DNA of 38,527 nucleotides, taken from assembly GCF_001562425.1 (NCBI RefSeq), contig NZ_LOED01000023.1:1-38527 (forward strand), in the 5' to 3' direction. Below the pieces are notes generated by a model that worked only from the letters and a program-made list of their open reading frames with translations, ran no database searches and was not told where the DNA came from. This document shows positions 7,869-14,681 of this stretch, one piece after another (the first letter of the stretch is position 1; every line of letters starts with the position of its first letter). This stretch comes from Fervidicola ferrireducens. Its GTDB lineage: Bacteria; Bacillota; Thermosediminibacteria; Thermosediminibacterales; Thermosediminibacteraceae. The position numbers and the translations under genes were made by a program.

Positions 7869-9114
7869 GGTTATAATTGTAGCTGATGATTTCACGGGAA
7901 GCAATGACACCGGCGTACAGCTTGCGAAATATGGATACTTGTCGGTTACTATGACGGAAATTTCGAGTTTAGAAAAATACGAGGATATAATCGATGCATT
8001 AGTCATAGATACCGAAACCCGGAGCCTTCCGCCGTTGAAAGCTTATGAAACGTTAAAGGAAGTATCTTCCTTAATCGCAAGGTATAAAGATGCGGTACTT
8101 TACAAAAAGATAGATTCGACGTTAAGGGGCAATATAGGAGCTGAATTAAAAGCCCTGCGGGAAAGCCTGAAACCCGAAATTATAGTTTTCGCCCCTGCCT
8201 TTCCGAAAAACGGCCGCACCACTCGAAACGGTATTCACTACCTCAACGGTGTACCCGTCGATAAAACCGAACTTGCAAAAGATCCCAGAAATCCGGTGAC
8301 AACTTCCGATGTAAAAAAGCTATTAGAAGAAAGTTTAGATATTCCAGTGAGGCTGAAAAAGCTGGAAGAGATGAATGAAAATTTGGCCGAAACCATATTG
8401 CAAGACCTTGGAAAGTACGATGTTTTCGCTTTTGATGCTGCGACAGAAGAAGATCTTGTAAGAATAGCGGAAGCTGTCCTCGCTCTAGAAAAGAAAGCAC
8501 TGTGGGTAGGCTCGGCGGGTCTTGCCGAGGCACTTATGGTTTGCCTTGAGAAGAGAAAGAATGAAGACGGGATTTTGGTGGTAGCAGGAAGCGTAAGTCA
8601 GGTGACCAGGAGGCAAATATCACGGGCAGCCGAAGAAAGCCAAATAGCTTTGGCAAAAGTGGATGTAAAGAGGGCTCTGACAAACCCTTGCGATGAAGTA
8701 AAACGTGTTTTCGCACAGGTGCTCGATTTTATGGATAAGGCAAAGGACGTCATAATTGCATCGGCATTAGAAGAGAAAGACGTTACTGATGCGATTGCGG
8801 TTGGAAAAAGTTTGGGGCTTTCCTCCGCGGAAACCAGCGAAGCTATAGCGCGATTCATGGGAGAGGTTGCCCATGAGGTGGTAAAAGCAAGAAGACCTGC
8901 GGGAATGGTTCTTACCGGAGGAGATACGGCGATACACGTCGTGAAAAAACTTTCTGCCACCGGTTGCAGGATAAATTCGGAATTGGAACCGGGAATACCG
9001 GAGCTCGTGCTCATCGGAGGAGTGGCCGATGGGGTAAAAGTGGTGACAAAGGCTGGAGCTTTTGGAAACGACGAATCAATATTAAAGGCCGTAAAATTTT
9101 TAAAAAATCGATAG
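7861..9114 (+). CDS. dtnK: DUF1537 four-carbon acid sugar kinase (DtnK/OtnK-like)
   Basis: The 417-residue protein is full length for the DUF1537 kinase family, which phosphorylates the 4-hydroxyl of D-threonate, D-erythronate or related acids with ATP. The N-terminal substrate domain shows VADDFTGSNDTGVQ, KKIDSTLRGNIGAEL and FAPAFPKNGRTTRNG. The C-terminal nucleotide domain shows WVGSAGLAEAL, VVAGSVS and MVLTGGDTA. The start is TTG at 7861, inside the end of kdgT and behind a gagagaagg site, so the genes are translationally coupled. The product is the expected substrate of the PdxA2 dehydrogenase at 2262. DtnK is the best label, but threonate and erythronate kinases cannot be told apart here. 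Confidence 0.87.
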   Translation: MFKVIIVADDFTGSNDTGVQLAKYGYLSVTMTEISSLEKYEDIIDALVIDTETRSLPPLKAYETLKEVSSLIARYKDAVLYKKIDSTLRGNIGAELKALRESLKPEIIVFAPAFPKNGRTTRNGIHYLNGVPVDKTELAKDPRNPVTTSDVKKLLEESLDIPVRLKKLEEMNENLAETILQDLGKYDVFAFDAATEEDLVRIAEAVLALEKKALWVGSAGLAEALMVCLEKRKNEDGILVVAGSVSQVTRRQISRAAEESQIALAKVDVKRALTNPCDEVKRVFAQVLDFMDKAKDVIIASALEEKDVTDAIAVGKSLGLSSAETSEAIARFMGEVAHEVVKARRPAGMVLTGGDTAIHVVKKLSATGCRINSELEPGIPELVLIGGVADGVKVVTKAGAFGNDESILKAVKFLKNR

Positions 9115-9131
9115 ATAGGGATCTTTATCGA

Positions 9132-9163
9132 AAAAATACCGCGCATTTTTGCGCGGTATTTTT
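9132..9163. terminator. Bidirectional terminator between dtnK and vapC
   Basis: A perfect 13-bp stem, aaaaataccgcgc (9132-9144) and gcgcggtattttt (9151-9163), is flanked by A and T tracts. It can end transcription of dtnK (+) and of vapBC (-), which converge here. Confidence 0.85.
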
Positions 9164-9565
9164 TCATTCAACCCAGTTTTCTACGGATAATCCCGGGATT
9201 TTAGCAAATTCCCTAACGTTGTTTGTTACCAACGTGAGGTTTTCGGAAAGCGCATGGGCGGCAATCAGCAAATCGTACGCGCCGATGGACTCCCCTCTTT
9301 TTTCCAGGAATGCGCGGATTTCTCCGTAGCTGGTTGCAGCTTTGTCGGAAAAGGGCAGTATCTCAAAAGGGGCGATGAAGGCGGCAAGGGCTGCTCTGTT
9401 TTTTTCTTTATACTGGCTTTTTTCAACGCCGTACCAAAGTTCGGCTAAAGTTATTGAGGATATGCAAATGTCTCCAATATCGAGCTTTTTGAATCTTTCT
9501 ATAACCTCGGTGGGTTTCTTTTTGATGATATAAATACATATATTGGTATCGAGCATGTACTTCAT
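9164..9565 (-). CDS. vapC: VapC-type PIN-domain toxin ribonuclease
   Basis: This 133-residue PIN-domain protein is the usual VapC length. It begins MKYMLDTNICIYIIK, with the first acidic metal ligand in LDTN. Further acidic ligands are in TLAELWYG and SIGAYDLLIAAHAL, and the end has TLVTNNVREFAKIPGL. VapC toxins cut RNA (often initiator tRNA or rRNA loops) when not bound by VapB. The start codon overlaps the stop of the antitoxin gene by four bases, the standard coupled order antitoxin-toxin. A type II toxin-antitoxin function is nearly certain; the RNA target is not visible. Confidence 0.9.
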   Translation of the reverse strand: MKYMLDTNICIYIIKKKPTEVIERFKKLDIGDICISSITLAELWYGVEKSQYKEKNRAALAAFIAPFEILPFSDKAATSYGEIRAFLEKRGESIGAYDLLIAAHALSENLTLVTNNVREFAKIPGLSVENWVE

Positions 9566-9801
9566 TTCATCTCTTCCCTTTTTTCTGGTTCCGGTTGGTC
9601 CCTAGTTTCCATGAAATCTTCGGAAAAGTGCTTTATGCCGTATTCGAAGCTTTTCCAAACGCTATCTTTGGGAATTAAAACGACGATTTCGCCGACTTTT
9701 TTTATGAATACTTCAGAGTCATTAAAGCGATACTGCTTAGGCAATCTAACTGCCTGACTTCTTCCGTTTTCGAAAATTTTTGCCACATCCAATTTTATCA
9801 T
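9562..9801 (-). CDS. vapB: VapB-type antitoxin with AbrB-like N-terminus
   Basis: The 79-residue protein carries the AbrB/MazE-like swapped-hairpin DNA-binding motif AKIFENGRSQAVRLPKQYRF at its start and an acidic, charged C-terminal tail of the kind that wraps the toxin. The start is placed at the ATG giving MIKLDVAKIF, which fits the family; an upstream TTG would add four residues. The ribosome site gggag is unusually close to this ATG. The protein should repress its own promoter through the palindrome at 9825-9846 and neutralise VapC. Confidence 0.88.
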   Translation of the reverse strand: MIKLDVAKIFENGRSQAVRLPKQYRFNDSEVFIKKVGEIVVLIPKDSVWKSFEYGIKHFSEDFMETRDQPEPEKREEMK

Positions 9802-9824
9802 CTCCCCGGGCAATATAAATTTCG

Positions 9825-9846
9825 GATATATATCATAATATATATC
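9825..9846 (-). promoter_or_regulatory. Palindromic operator upstream of vapBC
   Basis: Two perfect 9-bp arms, gatatatat (9825-9833) and atatatatc (9838-9846), are separated by four bases. The site begins 24 bases upstream of the vapB ATG and overlaps the probable promoter. VapB antitoxins bind such AT-rich palindromes for autorepression. The repeat is seen; the binding is inferred. Confidence 0.6.
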
Positions 9847-10044
9847 AAGAATGATTGCTTTTCAAGCATTTTTTCGCAAAAGAAGCTATATATGCATCAA
9901 GCTTTTTTTCTTCAGCAAATTTGAAAATTTTATATGCTGATTTATGAAAATTTCTTTTTAGCAAAAGGTCAAGAACGATGTTCGTTTTTTAAATACTTGC
10001 CTACTCTCATTTTGAATTCCGAAGAAGTCACCCACATTTATCAT
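9845..10044 (-). pseudogene. Remnant of a second Phd-like antitoxin/PIN toxin pair
   Basis: On the minus strand a ggaggt site precedes ATG at 10044 giving MINVG. After a frameshift the reading continues SSEFKMRVGKYLKNE, the N-terminus of a Phd-type antitoxin. After a deletion another frame reads NIVLDLLLKRNFHKSAYKIF and then KFAEEKKLDAYIASFAKK, the N-terminal part of a PIN-domain toxin lacking its first residues and its last two thirds. The frame closes at 9845-9847 inside the vapBC operator. Both proteins are clearly broken. Identification is by motif reading across frames and is moderately sure. The gap from 10045 to 10179 shows no gene. Confidence 0.55.
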
Positions 10045-10179
10045 ACCTCCCGTAATTAGCTAATATTATTATTACTCATAAATGCAAGTGGGATGACTAA
10101 AAATACCTGACGGGCGAGATTCCTAGGACTACGAAATTCGAGAAGGGGGATGACAAACTGGCGGTAATGACAAACTGTA

Positions 10180-10210
10180 AAAAGCCCGCTTTTTGCGGGC
10201 TTTTCATTTT
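10180..10210 (+). terminator. Terminator that forms the 5' exon side of the group II intron
   Basis: The stem aaaagcccgc (10180-10189) and gcgggctttt (10195-10204) with a five-T loop is followed by cattttc. The intron begins at the next base but one. Class C group II introns are known to insert just behind terminator hairpins, using the stem as a recognition element. Confidence 0.85.
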
Positions 10211-10630
10211 CGTGCGCCCGGCATGGGCGTTAACTCGGTGGTGAAAGTCCACTGCAGGCGAGGCAGCAAAGTCTTTCGCCAAAGGCAAGGGTGTCCACCG
10301 CGAGGTGGAATCCGAAGGAAGCCGGAGGCAAAGCCACGGCTCGATGAACAAGAACCCCATACGAGGCTAGACCGCTCGGATAAGCTGGCACAACACAGCG
10401 AAATCCAAGGCTGCCAAGGGGCGGTAGAGTATATGGGGCGAGCGCGGGGAGGCTTTCGCTCTTACACGGGCGGGTACCCACCGAAGGTGGGTGTTGACGG
10501 TAACGCCAGGTAAACTGGTAACCCATGCTGGAAGGCATGGTTGAACCGTCAGGAGTCAGCAGAGGGCATAGTACCCAGGAGGTCATGAGCTTCTGGGGAA
10601 GGCCCGAACATCAAGCAAGAGGTGATACCG

Positions 10631-12013
10631 ATGAGTTCGAGAGGAGAGCGAAGACAGCAGAAAACCCCGGAAGGGGCCTACCCGCAGGAGGAAGTGGTGA
10701 AGCCACGGGGGACTGAGGGAGGGCCGAGTTCTTCTCCGGCACGAAGCGGAGAATCACCTCGCGGGGACGATGATAACGGCCTGATGGAGCGGGTGGTAGA
10801 AAGGAATAACATGCTGAAGGCACTCAAGCGAGTGGAACAAAACGGAGGTGCGCCCGGCATAGATGGCATCCCGACCGAATGGCTTCGGGAACAACTACGA
10901 GCCGAATGGCTGCGCATCCGGGAAGAACTGCTAGCCGGGACCTACAAGCCCAAGCCCGTGCGCCGGGTCGAAATCCCGAAACCCGGGGGAGGCAAGAGGC
11001 TTTTAGGCATCCCCACTGTAATGGACCGCCTCATCCAACAGGCTCTCCTGCAAGTATTAACACCCATCTTCGACCCAGGATTTTCGGAACACAGTTACGG
11101 ATTTCGGCCCGGAAAAAGGGCACACGACGCAGTAAGGGAAGCAAGGCGGTATGTGCAAGAAGGATACGAATGGGCAGTCGATATAGACATAGAGAAATTC
11201 TTCGACCGGGTAAACCACGACATACTCATGGCGAAAGTAGCACGAAAAGTAAAGGACAAGAGGGTATTGGCTCTTATTCGCCGATACCTGCAAGCAGGAG
11301 TCATGATAAACGGAGTAGTAATGGAAACAACGGAAGGGACACCGCAAGGAGGGCCGCTGAGTCCGCTTCTAGCCAACATACTGCTGGATGAACTAGACAA
11401 AGAACTAGAAAAGAGGGGCCACAAGTTTGTACGCTACGCCGACGACTGCAACATCTACGTAAAGAGCAAGCGGGCCGGAGAAAGAGTAATGGAAAGCGTA
11501 AAGAGATACCTGCAGGAGCGGTTAAAGCTCAAGATAAACGAACAAAAATTTCTAGGATTCAGCATGCACAAAGCGAAGGGAGGGCAAATACTCATCCGTC
11601 TAGCGCCCCAGACCATTGAACGAGTAAAGGCGAAGATACGTGAGATAACAGCCCGGAACAAGCCGGTAAGCATAGCAGTGCGCATAGGATGCCTGAACAC
11701 ATACCTGGGAGGGTGGATGGGATACTTTGCCCTGGCCGAAACGCCCAGCAAATTTGAAGAACTAGATGGCTGGATACGCCGCAGGCTACGCCTATGTTTA
11801 TGGAAGCAATGGAAACGAGTAAGGACGAGATATAGAGAACTCAGGGCACTAGGATTGCCGGAAGAAGTAGTGCATGAATTTGCCAATGCGCGGAAGGGGC
11901 CGTGGCGGATGGCACATGGGCCAATGAACAGAGCCCTGGGCAATGCCTGCTGGCAATCCCAGGGCCTGGTGAGCTTAACCGAACGTTATCAGAGGATTCG
12001 TAAAGCTTGGTGA
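10631..12013 (+). CDS. ltrA: Group II intron-encoded reverse transcriptase/maturase
   Basis: The 460-residue LtrA-type protein has RT blocks including GAPGIDGIPTEWLREQL, PVRRVEIPKPGGGKRLLGIP, YGFRPGKRAHDAV, the TPQGGPLSPLLANILLDELD motif and the catalytic FVRYADDCNIYV. A group II maturase-specific domain follows, with CLNTYLGGWMGYFALAETPS. There is no obvious C-terminal HNH endonuclease, as usual for class C. The start is ATG 10631, seven bases after an agaggtg site. One oddity: after LKLKINEQK the text jumps directly to FLGFSM, whereas relatives have about ten more residues (an SAV..RPW-like segment). A short in-frame deletion next to the RT palm is therefore likely and could have inactivated it. 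Confidence 0.9.
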   Translation: MSSRGERRQQKTPEGAYPQEEVVKPRGTEGGPSSSPARSGESPRGDDDNGLMERVVERNNMLKALKRVEQNGGAPGIDGIPTEWLREQLRAEWLRIREELLAGTYKPKPVRRVEIPKPGGGKRLLGIPTVMDRLIQQALLQVLTPIFDPGFSEHSYGFRPGKRAHDAVREARRYVQEGYEWAVDIDIEKFFDRVNHDILMAKVARKVKDKRVLALIRRYLQAGVMINGVVMETTEGTPQGGPLSPLLANILLDELDKELEKRGHKFVRYADDCNIYVKSKRAGERVMESVKRYLQERLKLKINEQKFLGFSMHKAKGGQILIRLAPQTIERVKAKIREITARNKPVSIAVRIGCLNTYLGGWMGYFALAETPSKFEELDGWIRRRLRLCLWKQWKRVRTRYRELRALGLPEEVVHEFANARKGPWRMAHGPMNRALGNACWQSQGLVSLTERYQRIRKAW

Positions 12014-12048
12014 ACCGCCGGATGCGGACCCGCATGTCCGGTGGTGTG
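12012..12048 (+). ncRNA. Group II intron domain V
   Basis: The segment begins gaaccgccggatgcgg, has a ccc/bulge centre, and closes with gcatgtccggtggtgtg. It folds into the short two-helix hairpin typical of class C domain V, the catalytic core. It immediately follows the maturase stop. The next expected element, domain VI with the branch-point A, is displaced to 13651-13687. Confidence 0.85.
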
Positions 12049-12106
12049 TGTCCGGTGGTGTGTTGGTATGATAAAAATGCAGGCTCTTCTCTGGTATAAT
12101 TGGAAT

Positions 12107-12250
12107 AGGGTTTCGGAGAAGGCTGTAGGCGGGGCGATTGTCCTCTCACTGGGATGAAATAAGCCCGTTGGTGTGTTTAATCGCCTCCTCGCCTCACCCA
12201 GTTGTGGCTAAGCCCACGAATAGGTGAATGTAAAAGCAACTCCGCCTGTT
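12107..12250 (+). ncRNA. Candidate IS110 bridge RNA
   Basis: An extended -10 promoter (tggtataat, TATAAT at 12095-12100) precedes a structured non-coding stretch. The stem aggcg (12127-12131)/ggcgatt (12133-12139) pairs with aatcgcc (12179-12185)/cgcct further on, and encloses a loop. One arm of that loop, gtcctctcac (12140-12149), is complementary at 9 of 10 positions to the right target flank gtgagtggac (13650-13659). The other arm, ccgttggtgtg (12165-12175), matches the left flank ccggtggtgtg (12038-12048) at 10 of 11. That is the expected target-binding loop of a bridge RNA. A later segment, ataggtg (12220-12226), repeats the element's right end (13646-13652), as a donor-binding loop might. 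The ends of the RNA are guesses. Confidence 0.6.
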
Positions 12251-12275
12251 AACTAAATTAGAGAGGGGGCCGCAA

Positions 12276-13418
12276 ATGCGCTTCATTGGTTTGGATGTGC
12301 ATCAAAAATATGCAGAAGGGTGTGAGATCGGGCCAAACAAAGAAAAAAGACGCTTTCGAATAGCCAATACACGACAAGCATGGGAGGAATTCGCCAAAAC
12401 CCTAGATTCCAATACTCGTATCGTAATGGAGGCTACCAGTAACGCCTTTTGGATTCATGATATCCTATCTGGTTATCCGGGGCAAGTTGTGATTGCCAAT
12501 CCCTTGAAAACTCGTGCCATAGCTGAAGCTCGTGTAAAAACCGATGCCCTTGATGCTCAAATTCTTGCCCAATTGTTAGCGGCAGACTTTATTCCTGAGT
12601 CTTGGATTCCGAGCAAGGATGAGTATCAATTAAGAGTTCTGCTTCATCACCGAATCCGTCTCGGAAAAATCCGTACTATGCTGAAAAACAAGATTCACGC
12701 TGCGTTAATTCGCAATGGAATCCAGTCTCCACGGAGCGATTTATTTGGGAAAAGCGGAAGAAAATTTTTAGAGAGTATTTCGCTACCGGAAACAGAGCAA
12801 ATCATAGTTTGTTCATCATTAAAACTGCTGGATGCTGTGCAAAAAGAAATGGCGGCCCTCGAAGCAGATTTGTTTGCCAGGGCTAAAGAGAACTCAAATG
12901 TAAAATTACTGATGGGTATACCTGGCATTTCGGTTTTGAGCGCATTGACTATTCTTGCAGAGATTGGGCCAATTTTCCGCTTTTCCTCACCTAAAAAACT
13001 AGCATGTTATGCGGGACTGGTTCCATCTGTTCATCAATCCGGCAAAACACGCTATACCGGTAACATAACTAAAGAAGGCCGCAGCACCCTGCGTTGGATA
13101 CTAGTTCAGTGTGCACAGAGAGCAATCCAAAGCAAAGGGAAGCTACAATCTTTTTATTTTCGTCTAAAGGAGAAGAAAGGGCACAAAATTGCTATTGTAG
13201 CCACAGCGCGTAAGATGTTGCATATAATATGGGCAGTTCTGACACGCCGGGAAGAATACAGGGATATCAGAAGAGATTTATTAGAAAGAAAACTGAAGAA
13301 TTTGGCCAAACAAGCTCAAGCATACGAGGTAGACACGAAAGAGCTATTGCGAGTAATCGATTGTATTGAAGATGTATCGGAGGAAGAAACTCAGTCCTTG
13401 TTATTTGAAACAGGGTAA
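12276..13418 (+). CDS. IS110-family DEDD transposase (recombinase)
   Basis: The 380-residue protein has the IS110 layout. The N-terminal RuvC-like DEDD domain carries GLDVHQKY (Asp), IVMEATSNAFW (Glu) and VKTDALDAQILAQL (Asp, Asp). A coiled linker follows, and then the C-terminal Transposase_20 domain with LLMGIPGISVLSALTILAEI, LACYAGLVPSVHQSGKTRYT and ITKEGRSTLRW, containing the serine used for strand cleavage. In this family the enzyme works with a bridge RNA that pairs to target and donor. An agagaggggg ribosome site precedes the ATG. Length and motifs are intact, so it may be active. Its base composition is closer to the host than that of the surrounding intron. Confidence 0.92.
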   Translation: MRFIGLDVHQKYAEGCEIGPNKEKRRFRIANTRQAWEEFAKTLDSNTRIVMEATSNAFWIHDILSGYPGQVVIANPLKTRAIAEARVKTDALDAQILAQLLAADFIPESWIPSKDEYQLRVLLHHRIRLGKIRTMLKNKIHAALIRNGIQSPRSDLFGKSGRKFLESISLPETEQIIVCSSLKLLDAVQKEMAALEADLFARAKENSNVKLLMGIPGISVLSALTILAEIGPIFRFSSPKKLACYAGLVPSVHQSGKTRYTGNITKEGRSTLRWILVQCAQRAIQSKGKLQSFYFRLKEKKGHKIAIVATARKMLHIIWAVLTRREEYRDIRRDLLERKLKNLAKQAQAYEVDTKELLRVIDCIEDVSEEETQSLLFETG

Positions 13419-13650
13419 TTATATGACTTGCCAGGAAATGAAGCATATTAGTTTCTATTTGTTTCCGTCAATGGTAAAGAGCTTAACTGTTCTCTATTAA
13501 GTAGTGTTGGACAATTTAACAAAATATCCGAAACAAGCCTGGTTAAAAAATCGAAATGACCTGGTATAGTGTCGTATTGTCTTTTTTTAAAATTTGATCA
13601 TTCATAATTGCTTATTAAATTTTCATAGCATACTTGCATTTTTTCATAGG

Positions 13651-13687
13651 TGAGTGGACGGGGGTTAGCCGCCCCTTCCTACTCGAT
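13651..13687 (+). ncRNA. Displaced domain VI and 3' end of the group II intron
   Basis: A tgagtggacggggg arm, a ttagc loop and a ccgccccttcctac arm form the domain VI stem, and the 3' end is the class C-typical ctactcgat. Together with domain V at 12012-12048 it makes a normal intron end once the IS110 element is removed. The 3' exon starts at 13688. Confidence 0.8.
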
Positions 13688-13702
13688 GCGAGGTGTAAAT
13701 TT

Positions 13703-14267
13703 ATGTTGAGCAAGGAAGAAAAAATATTTCTTGAAGAAAAGGCTAAAAAAGTAAGGAAATTGATCATAGAAATGCTCTATTATGCGGGATCTGGCCATCC
13801 GGGTGGTTCGCTTTCAATTGTGGAAATTCTCTTGTACTTAAGGGTGCGCTCTGGCTGATAAAATAAAAGGAAAAAGCCATAAAACTTATGTGATTTTGGG
13901 TGATGGAGAAATTCAAGAAGGTCAAATATGGGAAGCGGCTATTTTTGCAGCAAACAACAATTTAGACAACCTTTGTGCTTTTATAGATTACAACAAGCTT
14001 CAATTGACCTCAAAAGTGGAGGATGTGTTTGGAAAATGTAATTTATTGTCAGTGTGGACAGATTTAGGATGGCAATGCCTTGAAATTGATGGCCATGACT
14101 TTGAAGAAATAGATATGGCTGTCAAATTTAAAAGCGGAAAGCCGAAAGTGATAATCGCACATACTATAAAGGGTAAAGGGGTATCTTTTATGGAGAACAA
14201 AATTGAGTGGCATTCAAAGAAGATATCTGAGGAAGAATTTGAAAAAGCAATGCTAGAACTGAGGTGA
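13703..14267 (+). pseudogene. Transketolase N-terminal subunit, broken by an internal deletion
   Basis: From ATG 13703 (aggtg ribosome site) the frame reads KVRKLIIEMLYYAGSGHPGG, the thiamine-diphosphate subunit start, to ILLYLR and then stops at 13856-13858. A second frame resumes at about 13850 with ALADKIKGKSHKTYVILGDG and EIQEGQIWEAAIFAA, and runs to the natural C-terminus at 14267. About 70 residues between the two parts, which normally contain the SKGHA and GSLGQG cofactor-binding region, are missing and the frame is shifted. Intact homologues are about 270 residues long. The gene lies directly behind the group II intron. It cannot make an active enzyme. Confidence 0.85.
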
Positions 14268-14596
14268 GTAGTGTGGAAGAAATTAGAGACGTTTTTGGAA
14301 ATCTGATTTCAGAAATAGGGGTAAGCGCACTCGTTGCTTCGGTTCACTGCATAAAACCTATTGATACAGAAACGCTTTTAAATATAGCAAAGAAGGTTAA
14401 ATTTATAGTTACGATTGAAAATCACAGTATCGTGGGAGGTTTAGGTTCAGCAATTTCTGAAGTTTTATCGGAAATATATCAAATTCCAATTTTGAAAATC
14501 GGAATAAAAGATACTTTTGCTGAATCTGCAGAAACGGATGATTTATTCAAGAAATATGGATTGACCGAAATGGATATTGTAAAAAAGGTATTGTAG
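14264..14596 (+). pseudogene. Transketolase C-terminal subunit, internal deletion
   Basis: The frame starts with GTG 14264, overlapping the previous stop. It encodes VEEIRDVFGNLISEIG, which resembles the N-terminus of a transketolase C-terminal subunit. It then joins directly to SALVASVHCIKPIDTETLL and IVTIENHSIVGGLGSAISEV, which belong to the last 100 residues. About 190 residues with the pyrimidine-binding domain are gone. The reading frame is kept, so a short 110-residue protein could be made, but it would lack the catalytic parts. Paired with the broken N-terminal subunit, this shows loss of a split transketolase by two separate deletions. Confidence 0.8.
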
Positions 14597-14624
14597 TTGA
14601 AAAAGCGCTTCTTATGCTGACATC

Positions 14625-14653
14625 TTGTGAACTTTTTCATTATGTGATAAAAT
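14625..14653 (+). promoter_or_regulatory. Sigma-A-type promoter of gldA
   Basis: The sequence ttgtga (14625-14630), a 17-base spacer and taaaat (14648-14653) lie 28 bases before the gldA ATG, which has an aaggaggggg ribosome site. Confidence 0.6.
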
Positions 14654-14681
14654 CTTAACAAAAGGCAAGGAGGGGGTTACC

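Larger units (their letters stand above)
12063..13650 (+). mobile_element. IS110-family insertion sequence inside the group II intron
   Basis: The element occupies the interval between intron domain V and domain VI. Its ends carry imperfect inverted repeats: tatgataaaaatgca at 12067-12081 and, on the other strand, tatgaaaaaatgca (13635-13648). It encodes one DEDD transposase and has long non-coding ends (213 bases left, 232 bases right). Only a few bases (gtg) are shared at the two junctions, with no classical target duplication, as expected for IS110. A 14-base intron segment, tgtccggtggtgtg, is present twice in tandem at the left junction (12035-12048 and 12049-12062). Exact boundaries are uncertain by a few bases. 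Confidence 0.82.
10212..13687 (+). mobile_element. Class C-like group II intron, split near its 3' end by an IS110 element
   Basis: The 5' boundary is gtgcgcccggcatgg at 10212. The ribozyme domains I-IV lie in the non-coding 10212-10630, rich in paired segments. The intron-encoded protein gene follows, then domain V at 12012-12048. The expected domain VI and 3' end do not follow there. They are found 1.6 kb away at 13651-13687: a tgagtggacggggg stem, a ttagc loop and a ccgccccttcctactcgat ending. Joining 12048 to about 13653 restores a standard class C 3' end. The 5' exon is a terminator and the 3' exon begins gcgaggtg, now the ribosome site of the broken transketolase gene. The intron is presumably unable to splice while split. 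Confidence 0.85.

Noticed and set aside
13419-13650. Right non-coding end of the IS110 element as the bridge RNA source
   Set aside because: It is AT-rich with no stem-bounded loop that I can match to the target flanks, whereas the left end shows both guide-like arms.
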